Of a stretch of 64,000 nucleotides of DNA, positions 19,218 through 27,984 are shown in pieces. A program made the translations under genes and the position numbers. Source of the stretch: Skermania sp. ID1734. Its GTDB lineage: Bacteria; Actinomycetota; Actinomycetes; Mycobacteriales; Mycobacteriaceae. The DNA lies in assembly GCF_007489285.1 (NCBI RefSeq), contig NZ_VLIY01000002.1:124001-188000 (forward strand). Direction: 5' to 3'. The first letter of the stretch is position 1; the number at the start of each line of letters is the position of its first letter. The notes under the pieces were generated by a model. That model was not told the origin of the DNA. It saw only the letters and a program-made list of their open reading frames with translations, and searched no databases.

Positions 19218-20888
19218 GTGGGCACGATGGTCGACACTGTGACTGTGGCGACGAAACCTGCCCGGTCGAGCGGAGAACTGCACCGCTCGGTGGGCTACTG
19301 GGGGCTGATGTTCATTGCCCTCGGCTCGATCATCGGATCGGGTTGGCTACTCGGCGCGCTCGGGGCCGCACAGACCGCCGGCCCGGCATCGGTGATCTCG
19401 TGGGTCCTTGCTGCGGTGATGCTGATGATCTTGGCGCTCATCCATGCCGAGTTGGGCGCGACCTATCCGGTGGCGGGAGGCAGCGCGCGATTCCCGTATT
19501 TCGCCTTCGGCACGCTGGCCGGTTTCACGGCGGGCTGGGCCGCATACCTACAGGCGGTCACGATCGCGCCGATCGAGGTCATGGCCAGCATTTCCTACCT
19601 GGCCAGTACCGAATGGTCCAAGCAGCACCTGCATGTGTTGCAGCCCAACGGCACGCTGTCGGGAACCGGACTGCTGGTGGCTTCGGCGGCAATGCTGGTG
19701 TTCACGATCGTCAACCTCTTCGGTGCCAAGCTGATGTCGTCGAGCAACAACGTCCTCGTTGTCTGGAAGTTGGCGGTTCCGATTCTGGCGATCGTGGTGA
19801 TCGGCGTGCTGAGCTTTCATGCGTCGAACTTCCACGCCGGTGGGGGATTCATGCCATTCGGTGTGCACGGGATCTTTGCGGCGCTACCTGCGGGCGTGGT
19901 GTTCTCGATGCAGGGTTTCGAGCAGGCGGCCCAGATGGGCGGTGAGGCGCGAAACCCGCGCCGGGACCTGTCCCGGGCCATCATCTCGGCGATGTTCATC
20001 GGTGCGGCCGTGTACATCCTGCTGGAGGTCGTGTTCATCGGGGGACTGGCGCCGAAGGATCTCCTGCATGGTTGGGCAAACCCGATCGGCCCAAGCGATT
20101 TCGGCCCGTACTACACGCTCGCGATCGCTGCCGGGGCCGGCTGGCTGGCGACGATTCTGCTCATCGACGCGGTGGTTTCGCCGTGCGACACCGGCCTGAT
20201 CTACGTGGCCACCTCCGCCCGACTCTCGTACGCGCTCGGCGAGGACGAGGTGCTGCCCAACAAGCTGACCGAAACCAACAAGCGCGGCGTCCCGGTGTAC
20301 TCGATCTTGCTGGCCTTCATCATCGGCGAGATCGTCTTTCTGCCGTTTCCGAGCTGGAACTCACTGGTCGGTCTGGTGACCGGCGCGACCGCGATCATGT
20401 ACGCCTTCGCGCCGGTGTCGCTGGCCGCGCTGCAGGCCCGTGATCCGGATCGCTCGCGGCCCTACCGGATTCCGTTCCCGAAAGTGCTCAACCCGCTCGG
20501 CTTCATCGCGGCAAATTTGATCATCTACTGGGGTGGTTTCGAGGCGACCTGGAAGTTGTTGACTGCCTTGTTCATCGGGCGGTTACTCTTCGAAATCGCG
20601 TTGCGCCGTCAGAAGGACGTGCGGCGGTCCGACATCGATTGGCGCGCTGCCTCGTGGATCTGGCCGTGGCTGATCGGGATGACGATCATCGGGCTGATGG
20701 GCCGGTATGGAAAAGGCTCCCACAACACGCTGCCGAACTGGGTCGACCTCCTGGTCGTGATCGCGTTCAGCCTGGTGATGTTCTACTACGCCGTGAGTCT
20801 GGCGATGGAATCGGACAAGATCTCCAAGGCCCTGGAAAGCGAAGATCGCCAGCTGGCCCACGCCGCCGAATTGAACCTGCCGGGGTAG
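19218..20888 (+). CDS. APC-family amino acid permease
   Basis: This 556-residue membrane protein has about twelve hydrophobic segments. The first, MFIALGSIIGSGWLLGALGAA, carries the glycine-rich unwound motif (GSIIGSG) that binds the alpha-amino-carboxylate group in APC transporters, and FSMQGFEQAAQMGGEARNPRRDL is the conserved helix 6 to loop segment. The substrate is unknown. The C-terminal tail after the last helix (MESDKISKALESEDRQ) is polar and helical. The GTG at 19218 and the ATG at 19227 are both possible starts. A nested inverted repeat lies 20 bases downstream. Confidence 0.87.
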   Translation: MGTMVDTVTVATKPARSSGELHRSVGYWGLMFIALGSIIGSGWLLGALGAAQTAGPASVISWVLAAVMLMILALIHAELGATYPVAGGSARFPYFAFGTLAGFTAGWAAYLQAVTIAPIEVMASISYLASTEWSKQHLHVLQPNGTLSGTGLLVASAAMLVFTIVNLFGAKLMSSSNNVLVVWKLAVPILAIVVIGVLSFHASNFHAGGGFMPFGVHGIFAALPAGVVFSMQGFEQAAQMGGEARNPRRDLSRAIISAMFIGAAVYILLEVVFIGGLAPKDLLHGWANPIGPSDFGPYYTLAIAAGAGWLATILLIDAVVSPCDTGLIYVATSARLSYALGEDEVLPNKLTETNKRGVPVYSILLAFIIGEIVFLPFPSWNSLVGLVTGATAIMYAFAPVSLAALQARDPDRSRPYRIPFPKVLNPLGFIAANLIIYWGGFEATWKLLTALFIGRLLFEIALRRQKDVRRSDIDWRAASWIWPWLIGMTIIGLMGRYGKGSHNTLPNWVDLLVVIAFSLVMFYYAVSLAMESDKISKALESEDRQLAHAAELNLPG

Positions 20889-20907
20889 GTCGAGGCCGAC
20901 CGTCGAA

Positions 20908-20955
20908 TTAGGTGTTTTCGACAAAAAATCGCCTTCAGGCGGGCAAAACACCTAA
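20908..20955. repeat. nested inverted repeat after the permease gene
   Basis: TTAGGTGTTTT (20908-20918) and AAAACACCTAA (20945-20955) are perfect complements. Between them is a second small hairpin, CGCCTTCAGGCG (20930-20941). It could be the terminator of the permease gene or a site acting on the metal-sensor operon that begins about 70 bases later. Confidence 0.5.
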
Positions 20956-21017
20956 CTCAAGTTCGCCGAGAGCCGTGGGATCGTCGGGCATGTTTCGCCG
21001 CGGTGACCGTCATCTAT

Positions 21018-21039
21018 TATTTGCATATGAATGCAGATA
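21018..21039. promoter_or_regulatory. ArsR-type operator overlapping the kmtR start
   Basis: TATTTGCAT at 21018-21026 and ATGCAGATA at 21031-21039 form an imperfect inverted repeat (8 of 9) around the bases ATGA, which include the start codon at 21027. The size and A/T-rich arms suit an ArsR/SmtB dimer site. Binding here would block expression of kmtR and the CDF gene. Confidence 0.55.
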
Positions 21040-21434
21040 GACAGCGCTGTCAGCGGGTGCTCGCCGACGACCAAGTTCTCCTGGTGGTCGAGGTGTTCCG
21101 GATGCTGGCCGACCCCACTCGTGTGCAGGTGCTGTGGGCGCTGGGCGACCGCGAGATGTCGGTCAACGAGTTGGCTGACCACGTCGGTAAGCCGGCCGCA
21201 TCGGTATCGCAGCACCTGGCGAAGCTGCGGATGGCACGGCTGGTCCGAACTCGCCGCGACGGGACGACGATCTACTACAGCCACGAGAACGATCACGTTC
21301 GCCAACTCGTCACCGATGCCGTCTACAACGCCGAGCACGCTGGTCCCGGCATTCCGGCGCACCACCGCAGCGCCGGCGAACTCGCCGAGTTGCACCATCG
21401 GGAACCCGCGCGCCGAGAGGCCGGGAACTCTTGA
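21027..21434 (+). CDS. kmtR: ArsR/SmtB-family Ni/Co-sensing repressor (KmtR-like)
   Basis: This 135-residue winged-helix repressor has the ArsR fold (FRMLADPTRVQVLWAL, then recognition helix AASVSQHLAKLRMARLV, about residues 57-73). His90, Glu103, His104, His112 and His113 match the spacing of the five metal ligands reported for M. tuberculosis KmtR (His88, Glu101, His102, His110, His111), a Ni(II)/Co(II) sensor. Metal binding should release DNA and de-repress efflux. I chose ATG 21027; a GTG at 21003 is possible. The stop overlaps the TTG start of the CDF exporter, so the two are co-translated. In M. tuberculosis the CDF target of KmtR is unlinked. Confidence 0.9.
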   Translation: MNADRQRCQRVLADDQVLLVVEVFRMLADPTRVQVLWALGDREMSVNELADHVGKPAASVSQHLAKLRMARLVRTRRDGTTIYYSHENDHVRQLVTDAVYNAEHAGPGIPAHHRSAGELAELHHREPARREAGNS

Positions 21435-22480
21435 CTCGCAACCATACCCACGCAGGTTCCGTCGTCGGGCACGGCCATGGCCACGGGCACGGGCACGGCC
21501 ATGCACCGGGTGTCGCTGGGGCGATCAAGGAGATCTTCGCCCCGCACAGCCACGACGCCGCCGACAGTGTCGACGACGCTCTGGAATCGAGCGCGGTCGG
21601 CATTCGGGCCGTCAAGATAAGCCTTGTCGGCCTTGCGGTCGCGGCTCTGCTGCAACTTGCCATCGTGGTGCTTTCGGGGTCGATAGCGTTGGCCGCGGAC
21701 ACTATCCACAACTTCTCCGACGCGTTGACCGCGATCCCGCTGTGGATTGCCTTTGTGCTGGGCCGCCGGCCGGCCACCCGTCGGTACACATACGGTTACG
21801 GCCGCGCGGAAGACCTCGCCGGGCTGTTCGTGTTGATGATGATGTCGTTGTCATCGGTCATCGCTGGATACGAGTCGATACGACGGCTGATCCACCCGGT
21901 CGTGATCGGCAACCTCGGGTGGGTCGCGGGCGCGGGAGTTGTCGGCTTCCTCGGTAACGAGATCGTCGCCCTCTACCGGATCCGCGTCGGCCGCCGAATA
22001 GGTTCGGCGGCACTCATGGCCGACGGTTTACACGCTCGAACCGATGGATTCACCTCGCTGGCAGTAGTTTTGGGCGCCGGGGGAGTGGCGCTCGGATTTC
22101 CGATCGCGGACCCGATCGTCGGTCTGCTCATCACCGTCGCGATCCTCATGGTCTTACGCACCGCCGCCCGAGACGTCTTTCGGCGCCTGATGGACGGGGT
22201 CGAACCTGAATTCGTCGATCTGGCCGAGCAGGTGCTTGCTGCGCAACCCGATGTCGTCGGTGTGCGCAGTATCCGGATGCGCTGGATCGGTCACCGTCTG
22301 CACGCGGAGGCTGAACTGGACATCGATTCGCGAGTGAGCATCGCCCGAGGGCACCAGATCGCCCACGATGCCGAACACGCCCTCATCGCCGCGGTGCCTA
22401 AACTCGACTCCGTGCTGGTGCATGCCTATCCGGCGCAGTCCGACACGCACGGCGTTGCGGTCGGTGAGCGGGGCTTGTAG
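21431..22480 (+). CDS. cation diffusion facilitator metal exporter
   Basis: The 349-residue product is a CDF antiporter expected to export Ni, Co or Zn. The N-terminus is rich in histidine (HGHGHGHGHGH, about residues 14-24, and later PHSHD), typical of metal-binding tails. Six transmembrane helices follow; the metal-site motifs are ADTIHNFSDALT in helix 2 and ADGLHARTDGFTSL in helix 5 (HxxxD/HxxxD type). A cytoplasmic ferredoxin-like domain closes the protein. TTG 21431 is the start, overlapping the kmtR stop. Operon position makes it the probable KmtR target. Confidence 0.92.
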   Translation: MTRNHTHAGSVVGHGHGHGHGHGHAPGVAGAIKEIFAPHSHDAADSVDDALESSAVGIRAVKISLVGLAVAALLQLAIVVLSGSIALAADTIHNFSDALTAIPLWIAFVLGRRPATRRYTYGYGRAEDLAGLFVLMMMSLSSVIAGYESIRRLIHPVVIGNLGWVAGAGVVGFLGNEIVALYRIRVGRRIGSAALMADGLHARTDGFTSLAVVLGAGGVALGFPIADPIVGLLITVAILMVLRTAARDVFRRLMDGVEPEFVDLAEQVLAAQPDVVGVRSIRMRWIGHRLHAEAELDIDSRVSIARGHQIAHDAEHALIAAVPKLDSVLVHAYPAQSDTHGVAVGERGL

Positions 22481-22501
22481 TTCAGGTGTGGGAGGTGGGA
22501 C

Positions 22502-23875
22502 GTGCGGGCATTGACCGAGCGTCCCCGCCCGAGTGCGATCCGCGACCATCCTGCGGCGGGTTGGTTCGCTGTCGGGTCGGTCTGCTTCGGTGCGTTCATG
22601 GGCCAGCTCGACGCGAGCATCGTGACCCTGATCTTCCCGGCGCTGCAGCGCGAGTTCGCCCAACCGCTCGCGGCGGTGCAGTGGGTGTCGTTGGCGTATC
22701 TGCTGGCCTTGATCGGGTCGCTGGCTGCGGTCGGGCGGTTCGCGGATTCGTATGGACGAAAGCTGCTCTACGTTTACGGGTTCGCGGTTTTCACGGCGGC
22801 CTCGGCAGCTTGCGGCGTGGCGCCGACACTATGGGTACTGATTGTTTTCCGAGTGTTGCAGGCCATCGGAGCCGCGATGCTGCAGGCCAACAGCGTCGCG
22901 CTAGTGGTCACCAGCGTCGGCAAGTCTCATGCGCGGGCCGCACTGGGGGTCCAGGCTGCCGCGCAGGCACTAGGTCTGGCCGCGGGCCCGGCCGTTGGTG
23001 GGTTGCTGGTCGACAGCCTCGGGTGGCGGTATGTGTTCCTGGTCAATGTGCCGGTCGGAATCCTCGGCCTGATTGCCGGCCAATTTCTCTTGCCTCGCAC
23101 CCGCGACAGTGCGCGGCCGGGGCGCTTCGATTGGCTCGGTGCGATCCTTCTGGCGACGGCGAGTACGACGCTGTTACTGGCGGTTTCGGTCTTTTCCGGC
23201 CTGGCCCTACCGCTTTGGTCAATTCCGACGATGGTTGTCGCGGGCATCGCGTGTGCCGCCGCGCTCATTCGCCGTGAACGGCGAATCGACCACCCGGTCA
23301 TCGACCCGACGGTCCTGCGCCCGGCCGCGGTGTCGATGGGATTGGTCGGCGCGTTATGTGGATATCTGGTGTTGTTCGGGCCGCTGACGCTGCTGCCTCA
23401 ACTGCACGGCGGGCATGGCGGAGTGGGCCTCGTTTTGAGCTGTCTGCCAGCAGGATTCGCTCTTGCCGCGGTCTGTGGCGAACGGATCCTGCCGGCGAGC
23501 GTGGGAACCCGGGTTCGTGCGGTCGGCGGGGCGGCCGTCGCCACGTTCGGGTGCCTGGCGCTGCTGCTCAGTCACCGACCTGACGTCGCCACGGCCGCGG
23601 CTTTGTTCGGCACCGGAGTCGGGCTGGGAATGTTCATCCCGGCCAACAACGCCGCGATCATGCGGGCGGTTCCGACGCGGATGTCGGCGACCGGCGGCGG
23701 CATGGTGAACATGGCCCGCGGCCTTGGCACGGCACTCGGCGTGACGCTCGTCGCGCTGTGCCTGCATACAGGCGGGAGCGCCGGTGCTCAGGTGGCGCTG
23801 GGCGTTCTGGCCGGCGCCGGCGTCATCGCTGGCATATCCGCAATTCGTTCTCCTGCCGTGATCGTCACGCCGTAG
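22502..23875 (+). CDS. MFS drug-efflux transporter (DHA2-like)
   Basis: This 457-residue major facilitator has motif A after helix 2 (GRFADSYGRKLLY) and a motif C-like segment in helix 5 (LGLAAGPAVGGLLVDSLGWRYVF). GAFMGQLDASIVTLIFPALQ in helix 1 is the DHA2 pattern (LDxTIVNVALP type). It is shorter than typical 14-helix pumps. GTG 22502 is preceded by GGGAGGTGGGA. It lies 21 bases after the CDF gene, so it may share the KmtR-controlled transcript. Its last 11 bases overlap the convergent mscL gene. Confidence 0.85.
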   Translation: MRALTERPRPSAIRDHPAAGWFAVGSVCFGAFMGQLDASIVTLIFPALQREFAQPLAAVQWVSLAYLLALIGSLAAVGRFADSYGRKLLYVYGFAVFTAASAACGVAPTLWVLIVFRVLQAIGAAMLQANSVALVVTSVGKSHARAALGVQAAAQALGLAAGPAVGGLLVDSLGWRYVFLVNVPVGILGLIAGQFLLPRTRDSARPGRFDWLGAILLATASTTLLLAVSVFSGLALPLWSIPTMVVAGIACAAALIRRERRIDHPVIDPTVLRPAAVSMGLVGALCGYLVLFGPLTLLPQLHGGHGGVGLVLSCLPAGFALAAVCGERILPASVGTRVRAVGGAAVATFGCLALLLSHRPDVATAAALFGTGVGLGMFIPANNAAIMRAVPTRMSATGGGMVNMARGLGTALGVTLVALCLHTGGSAGAQVALGVLAGAGVIAGISAIRSPAVIVTP

Positions 23876-24299
23876 CAGCAGGAGCTTGATCGGTGCCGCA
23901 GTAGCGGCACTTCGATGCGCCTTCGGGCAGGTCGTCGGACAAGCATGCCGGGCACGTCTTGGTCGGTGCCGGGTCGCCGAACACGGTCTTGCCCAGGCGA
24001 GCCTGAATATGCTTGTACGGCAAGACGATCAGGAAGTAGACCACCGCCATGAAGATGATGAAGTAAATGATGGCGGACACGAACGAACCGACGTCGACGT
24101 AGGTGGCCTTGTTGCCTTTCGCGCCGAGTTGCCAGCCGAGCCCGAGGGTATGGCCACCCTGAACCGAGGCAATCAGCGGGTTGATGATCGTGTCGGTGAA
24201 CGCCTTGACCAGGGTAGAAAACGCCAAGGCGACAACCAATCCGACGGCGACCGTGATGACGTCACCGCGCATCAAAAAGTTTTTGAAGCCCTTGAGCAT
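23865..24299 (-). CDS. mscL: large-conductance mechanosensitive channel with C-terminal zinc ribbon
   Basis: The 144-residue protein is an MscL channel that releases solutes under hypo-osmotic shock. The N-terminal MLKGFKNFLMRGDVITVAVGLVVA-like start (amphipathic helix plus pore-lining helix 1) and helix 2 (about residues 71-93) are clear. Unlike the usual charged cytoplasmic helix bundle, the C-terminus holds two CxxC knuckles: Cys116/119 (CPAC) and Cys131/134 (CRYC), a zinc-ribbon arrangement. I start at ATG 24299, after AAGGAAACGG. The role of the ribbon is unknown; metal or redox control of gating is inference. Confidence 0.9.
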   Translation of the reverse strand: MLKGFKNFLMRGDVITVAVGLVVALAFSTLVKAFTDTIINPLIASVQGGHTLGLGWQLGAKGNKATYVDVGSFVSAIIYFIIFMAVVYFLIVLPYKHIQARLGKTVFGDPAPTKTCPACLSDDLPEGASKCRYCGTDQAPAATA

Positions 24300-24453
24300 C
24301 GATCCGTTTCCTTCCGTGTGCACCGGATTGCGTGGCTGACTGTGGCCCCGCCCCGGAAATTACCCGCAAGGCCGCGGGGTCGGGCCGAATCGGGCCACCG
24401 AATTGCGCACCGGGCGACTAGCCTCGCAATCGCGGCTACAGACGGGAGTGCGG

Positions 24454-25491
24454 GTGCGACATCAGTCGGGGACCGAAGGAGATCTGGCCATCCTCGTGGA
24501 GGGCGTCACCAAGTCCTTCGGCCAGGTGCACGCGCTGCGCGGGATCGATTTGGCGGTGCCACGCGGCACCGTGCTGGGGATCCTGGGCCCCAACGGTGCT
24601 GGCAAGACGACCCTGGTCCGGGTATTGACGACGCTGCTGCGCCCGGGCGGCGGTCGAGCCCTCGTCGAGGGCCATGACGTGGTGCGCGAGGCCGCGGCCG
24701 TGCGGCGCCGGATCGGGTTGGCCGGACAATCTGCGGCGATCCAGGAGGAACTCACCGGTCGGGAGAATCTGCAGATTGTCGGTCGCCTGTATCACTTGGG
24801 GCGGGCGAAGTCCCGACAGCGGGCAGCGGAGTTACTCGATCAATTCGACCTGACCGACGCCGCGGACCGGCCGGCCAAGACGTATTCCGGCGGCATGCAA
24901 CGCCGCCTCGATCTGGCCGCGAGTTTGGTCGCATCCCCGTCGGTGCTGTTTCTCGACGAGCCGACCACCGGGCTCGATCCGCGCAGCCGTCTGGGGATGT
25001 GGCAGGTGATTCGTGAACTTGTCGCTGCCGGCACGACCTTGCTGCTCACCACCCAATACCTCGATGAGGCCGATGAACTGGCGAACGAAATCGTGGTCAT
25101 CGACCGGGGCCGCGTCATCGCGGCCGGCACCGCAGAGCAACTCAAGGACCGCGTCGGCGGAGATGTGCTCGAATTCGTCGTTCCGGATCCGGCGCGCCTG
25201 TCCGCGGCGGTCGCCGCCGTGGCCGAACTTGGACACAGTGCGGTTCAGTCCGACGAAGAGACCGGCAAAGTGTCGGTGCCCGTCGGCGATCGAGGCTCGC
25301 AGTCGTTGGTGGAGGCGGTGCGTCGCTTGGACGCGGCCGGGGTGAACACCGACCAAATGGCACTTCGGCGCCCGTCGCTCGACGACGTGTTTCTCAGCCT
25401 CACCGGCCACATTGCCGAAGACGAACAACCGGCGCAGCGATCCGGCGTGGGCCGCGGCCGCGGCACCCGCTCGAAGCGAGGAACCCGATGA
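24454..25491 (+). CDS. ABC transporter ATP-binding protein (DrrA-like)
   Basis: This ATPase of about 345 residues powers an export permease encoded next to it. It shows Walker A (GPNGAGKTT), the signature YSGGMQRR, Walker B (VLFLDEPTTGLD) and the H-loop region replaced by LTTQYLDEADEL, which is typical of the DrrA daunorubicin-resistance type. The C-terminal 100 residues hold the DrrA dimer/regulatory segment (RRPSLDDVFLSLTGH). The exact start is uncertain: GTG 24454 has GGGAG suitably placed, with GTG 24448 and an upstream start at 24403 as alternatives. Stop and next start overlap as ATGA. Confidence 0.9.
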   Translation: MRHQSGTEGDLAILVEGVTKSFGQVHALRGIDLAVPRGTVLGILGPNGAGKTTLVRVLTTLLRPGGGRALVEGHDVVREAAAVRRRIGLAGQSAAIQEELTGRENLQIVGRLYHLGRAKSRQRAAELLDQFDLTDAADRPAKTYSGGMQRRLDLAASLVASPSVLFLDEPTTGLDPRSRLGMWQVIRELVAAGTTLLLTTQYLDEADELANEIVVIDRGRVIAAGTAEQLKDRVGGDVLEFVVPDPARLSAAVAAVAELGHSAVQSDEETGKVSVPVGDRGSQSLVEAVRRLDAAGVNTDQMALRRPSLDDVFLSLTGHIAEDEQPAQRSGVGRGRGTRSKRGTR

Positions 25492-26303
25492 TCACCATGG
25501 CACCACGCCCGCAGAGTCCGCCGCCACTGACGGTGGCGACCAAAGCCCGCGACGCGGTCTCGGACACCGCCACGATTACCTACCGAAACCTCTTGGTGTG
25601 GATGAGGGTTCCGGCCTTTCTGGTGTTCACTCTCGTGCAGCCGGTGATGTTCGTGCTGATGTTCCGCTACGTCTTCGGCGGCGCGATCCACGTCGGCAAC
25701 GCCGGGGGGTACGTGGACTACCTGATTCCCGGAATCATCGCGCAGACCGCCGGTTTCGCCTCGGTGGGCACCGCGATCGCGTTGTCGATGGAATTACAGA
25801 AGGGTGTCATCGACCGGTTCCGCTCCATGCCGATGGCCCGCTCGGCGGTGCTCGGTGGCCGGTTGGTTGCGGACGTCGTCCGGATGCTGATCACGATCCT
25901 GGTGATGATCGGCGTGGGCTACGCAGTCGGGTTCCGCTTCCACAACGGCGTCGGCGCGGCCGTGCTGATGGTGGTTGTGGCCACCGCGTTCGGTTTCACG
26001 GTGTGCTGCGTGTCGGCGTTCATCGGCCTGGCCATCAAGGACCAGGAATCGGTGCAAGCGTTCGGCATGATCTGGTTGTTTCCCTTGACGTTCGTCAGTT
26101 CGGCGTTCGTGCCGGTGCAGTCGATGCCCGGCTGGCTGCAAGGATTTTCGCGCAATCAGCCGGTCAGCCAGGTGGTGGACACGATGCGTTCACTTGCGCT
26201 GGGCGGGCCCGTTGCTACGCACTTGTGGCCGGCGATCGCGTGGATGGCCGCCACCCTGATTATCTTTGCGCCACTGGCGGTTCGGGCGTACCGGCGGGCA
26301 TAA
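25488..26303 (+). CDS. ABC-2 type transporter permease (DrrB-like)
   Basis: The 271-residue permease has six hydrophobic segments and the ABC-2 hallmark loop ERFRSMPMARSAVLGGR-like (here VIDRFRSMPMARSAVLGGRL). TFVSSAFVPVQSMPGWLQGFSRNQP is the conserved extracytoplasmic segment before the last helix. It should pair with the upstream ATPase as a half-transporter exporter of a hydrophobic compound, possibly a lipid or drug. Its last 44 bases overlap the end of the convergent acyl-CoA ligase gene. Confidence 0.9.
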   Translation: MITMAPRPQSPPPLTVATKARDAVSDTATITYRNLLVWMRVPAFLVFTLVQPVMFVLMFRYVFGGAIHVGNAGGYVDYLIPGIIAQTAGFASVGTAIALSMELQKGVIDRFRSMPMARSAVLGGRLVADVVRMLITILVMIGVGYAVGFRFHNGVGAAVLMVVVATAFGFTVCCVSAFIGLAIKDQESVQAFGMIWLFPLTFVSSAFVPVQSMPGWLQGFSRNQPVSQVVDTMRSLALGGPVATHLWPAIAWMAATLIIFAPLAVRAYRRA

Positions 26304-27984
26304 CGGACGGGCTCGGTTCGTGAACGTCCGGAGTCGGGTCCGCGGCGTACAAGCGATCGATCTGGCCCGCGTACTTGTCGCGGACCAGATTTCGCTTGAG
26401 CTTTCCGGTAGGCGTAACGAGGTCGCTGCCGGGCTCCCAGCGGTCGGGGAGGAGGACGAACCGTTTGATCTGTTCGATCCGGGACAGGTGCGAATTGCCT
26501 TCGGCAACGGCGTTGCGCACCATGTCGATGATCCGCGAATCCTGCACCAGCGCATTAGGGTCGCGGTCGAGGTTCCATTCCTGCGACAGCGACCCCGCGA
26601 CCTCCCAATCGAGGGTAATCAGTGCGACGTTGTAGGGCCGACCGTCGCCGTGCGCGAAGGTCGGGCCGACAATCGGTGACGCGCCGCTGATGGCATGTTC
26701 GATATTGCTCGGCGACATGTTCTTTCCGCCGGAGTTGATGATCAGCTCTTTCTTCTTGTCGATGATCGTCAGATAGCCGTCGTCGTCTCTGACGAAAATG
26801 TCGCCGGTGTGCAGCCAGCCGTCGCGGTCGATAATTTCGGCCGTCTTGGCCGGATCGTTGCGGTATCCGCGCATCATGAATGGCGCACGAATCAGCAACT
26901 CGCCATCCTCTTCGAGCCGAACCTCGTACCCGGGCAATGGCGTTCCGACCGTGCCCGCCTTAGCCTGTGCCGGGGACGCCGCAGTGGCGACGCCGATCTC
27001 TGACATGCCCCGGATGTCGGTTACCGGAATCCCGAGCTTGACCAGGAAGGCGAACACTTCCGGCGGGATGCCCGCCGAGCCGGACAGTGCCCACTTCACC
27101 CGGTCGAGTCCAAGTTTCGCGCGGACTGCGTCGACGACCTCGGGGACACCTGCGTCGAAGTCGGCCCGTAGCGTTGGGTTCGCGGCAAGTTGCAACTCGA
27201 TGCCGGTCTTCAACTTTTCCCACACGCGCGGCACCGCGGCGAAGGTCGTCGGGTGGACTTCGGCCAACGCGGCCGGAAGCTGCTTGATGTCGGCGACAGT
27301 GGTGATCTGCGCGCCGTTGACGGTGTGGAAGTAGTAGAGAACGCCGCGGTCGGCCAGGTGCGCGGCGGGCAGGTAGGAGACGGCTGTGTCGGTGCTGTCG
27401 ATCGGAAACCGTCGGGTGTGAGCGTGCGCCATGCCCAGGAATCCGGCGTGGGTGTGTTCGACGCCCTTCGGTGGCCCGGTGGTGCCGGAGGTGTAGATCA
27501 GGCAGAGAACGTCGTCGGGCTGCACGGCCCGCCACGCTGCCTCGAAATCGAAATCGGCTGCCGGCGTGAGGCTATCGAGATCGCCTTCTTCGACAATGAG
27601 TACGTGGGGGATCGCTGCGCCTGATTCCTGGACCGCGTCGATGAACTGTCGTTCGGTTACCAGCACTTTGGCGTCCGAGTGCTCGAGCAGGTAGCGGATC
27701 TGTTCGGGAGAGCTGGTGTTGTATATCGAGAACGTCGTGGCGCCGAGGTGGTTCGCGGCCATTTCGGTCAGGTTGAATTCGGGGCGATTGGCCAGCATTG
27801 CTGCGAACGTGTCTCCGCGTCGCAGCCCCAGCTTGGCGAATCCGCCTGCGAGGCGGCGTACTTCGTCGCCGTACTGGCGCCAGGTGAGACTGACCCCGCC
27901 GCCCACAGTGCGGAGCGCGACGTTGTCAGGCTGGGCGCGGACCTGGTGCTGAAATGCTTCCGGCAAGGTTGTGGGAATAGTCAT
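26260..27984 (-). CDS. fatty-acid--CoA ligase (FadD-like)
   Basis: The 574-residue adenylate-forming enzyme activates a carboxylic acid to acyl-CoA. The phosphate-binding loop YTSGTTGPPKGVEH lies near residue 165, the adenine-binding DIRGMSEIG near 310, DGWLHTGDI near 385, and the catalytic-lysine segment LTPTGKLKRN-like (VTPTGKLKRN) near 525. It resembles the long-chain ACSL type used by mycobacterial FadD proteins. Its ATG overlaps the accA stop as ATGA, making it the third gene of the carboxylase operon. The 3' end overlaps the drrB-like gene tail-to-tail. Confidence 0.9.
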   Translation of the reverse strand: MTIPTTLPEAFQHQVRAQPDNVALRTVGGGVSLTWRQYGDEVRRLAGGFAKLGLRRGDTFAAMLANRPEFNLTEMAANHLGATTFSIYNTSSPEQIRYLLEHSDAKVLVTERQFIDAVQESGAAIPHVLIVEEGDLDSLTPAADFDFEAAWRAVQPDDVLCLIYTSGTTGPPKGVEHTHAGFLGMAHAHTRRFPIDSTDTAVSYLPAAHLADRGVLYYFHTVNGAQITTVADIKQLPAALAEVHPTTFAAVPRVWEKLKTGIELQLAANPTLRADFDAGVPEVVDAVRAKLGLDRVKWALSGSAGIPPEVFAFLVKLGIPVTDIRGMSEIGVATAASPAQAKAGTVGTPLPGYEVRLEEDGELLIRAPFMMRGYRNDPAKTAEIIDRDGWLHTGDIFVRDDDGYLTIIDKKKELIINSGGKNMSPSNIEHAISGASPIVGPTFAHGDGRPYNVALITLDWEVAGSLSQEWNLDRDPNALVQDSRIIDMVRNAVAEGNSHLSRIEQIKRFVLLPDRWEPGSDLVTPTGKLKRNLVRDKYAGQIDRLYAADPTPDVHEPSPSVMPAGTPEPPVAQR

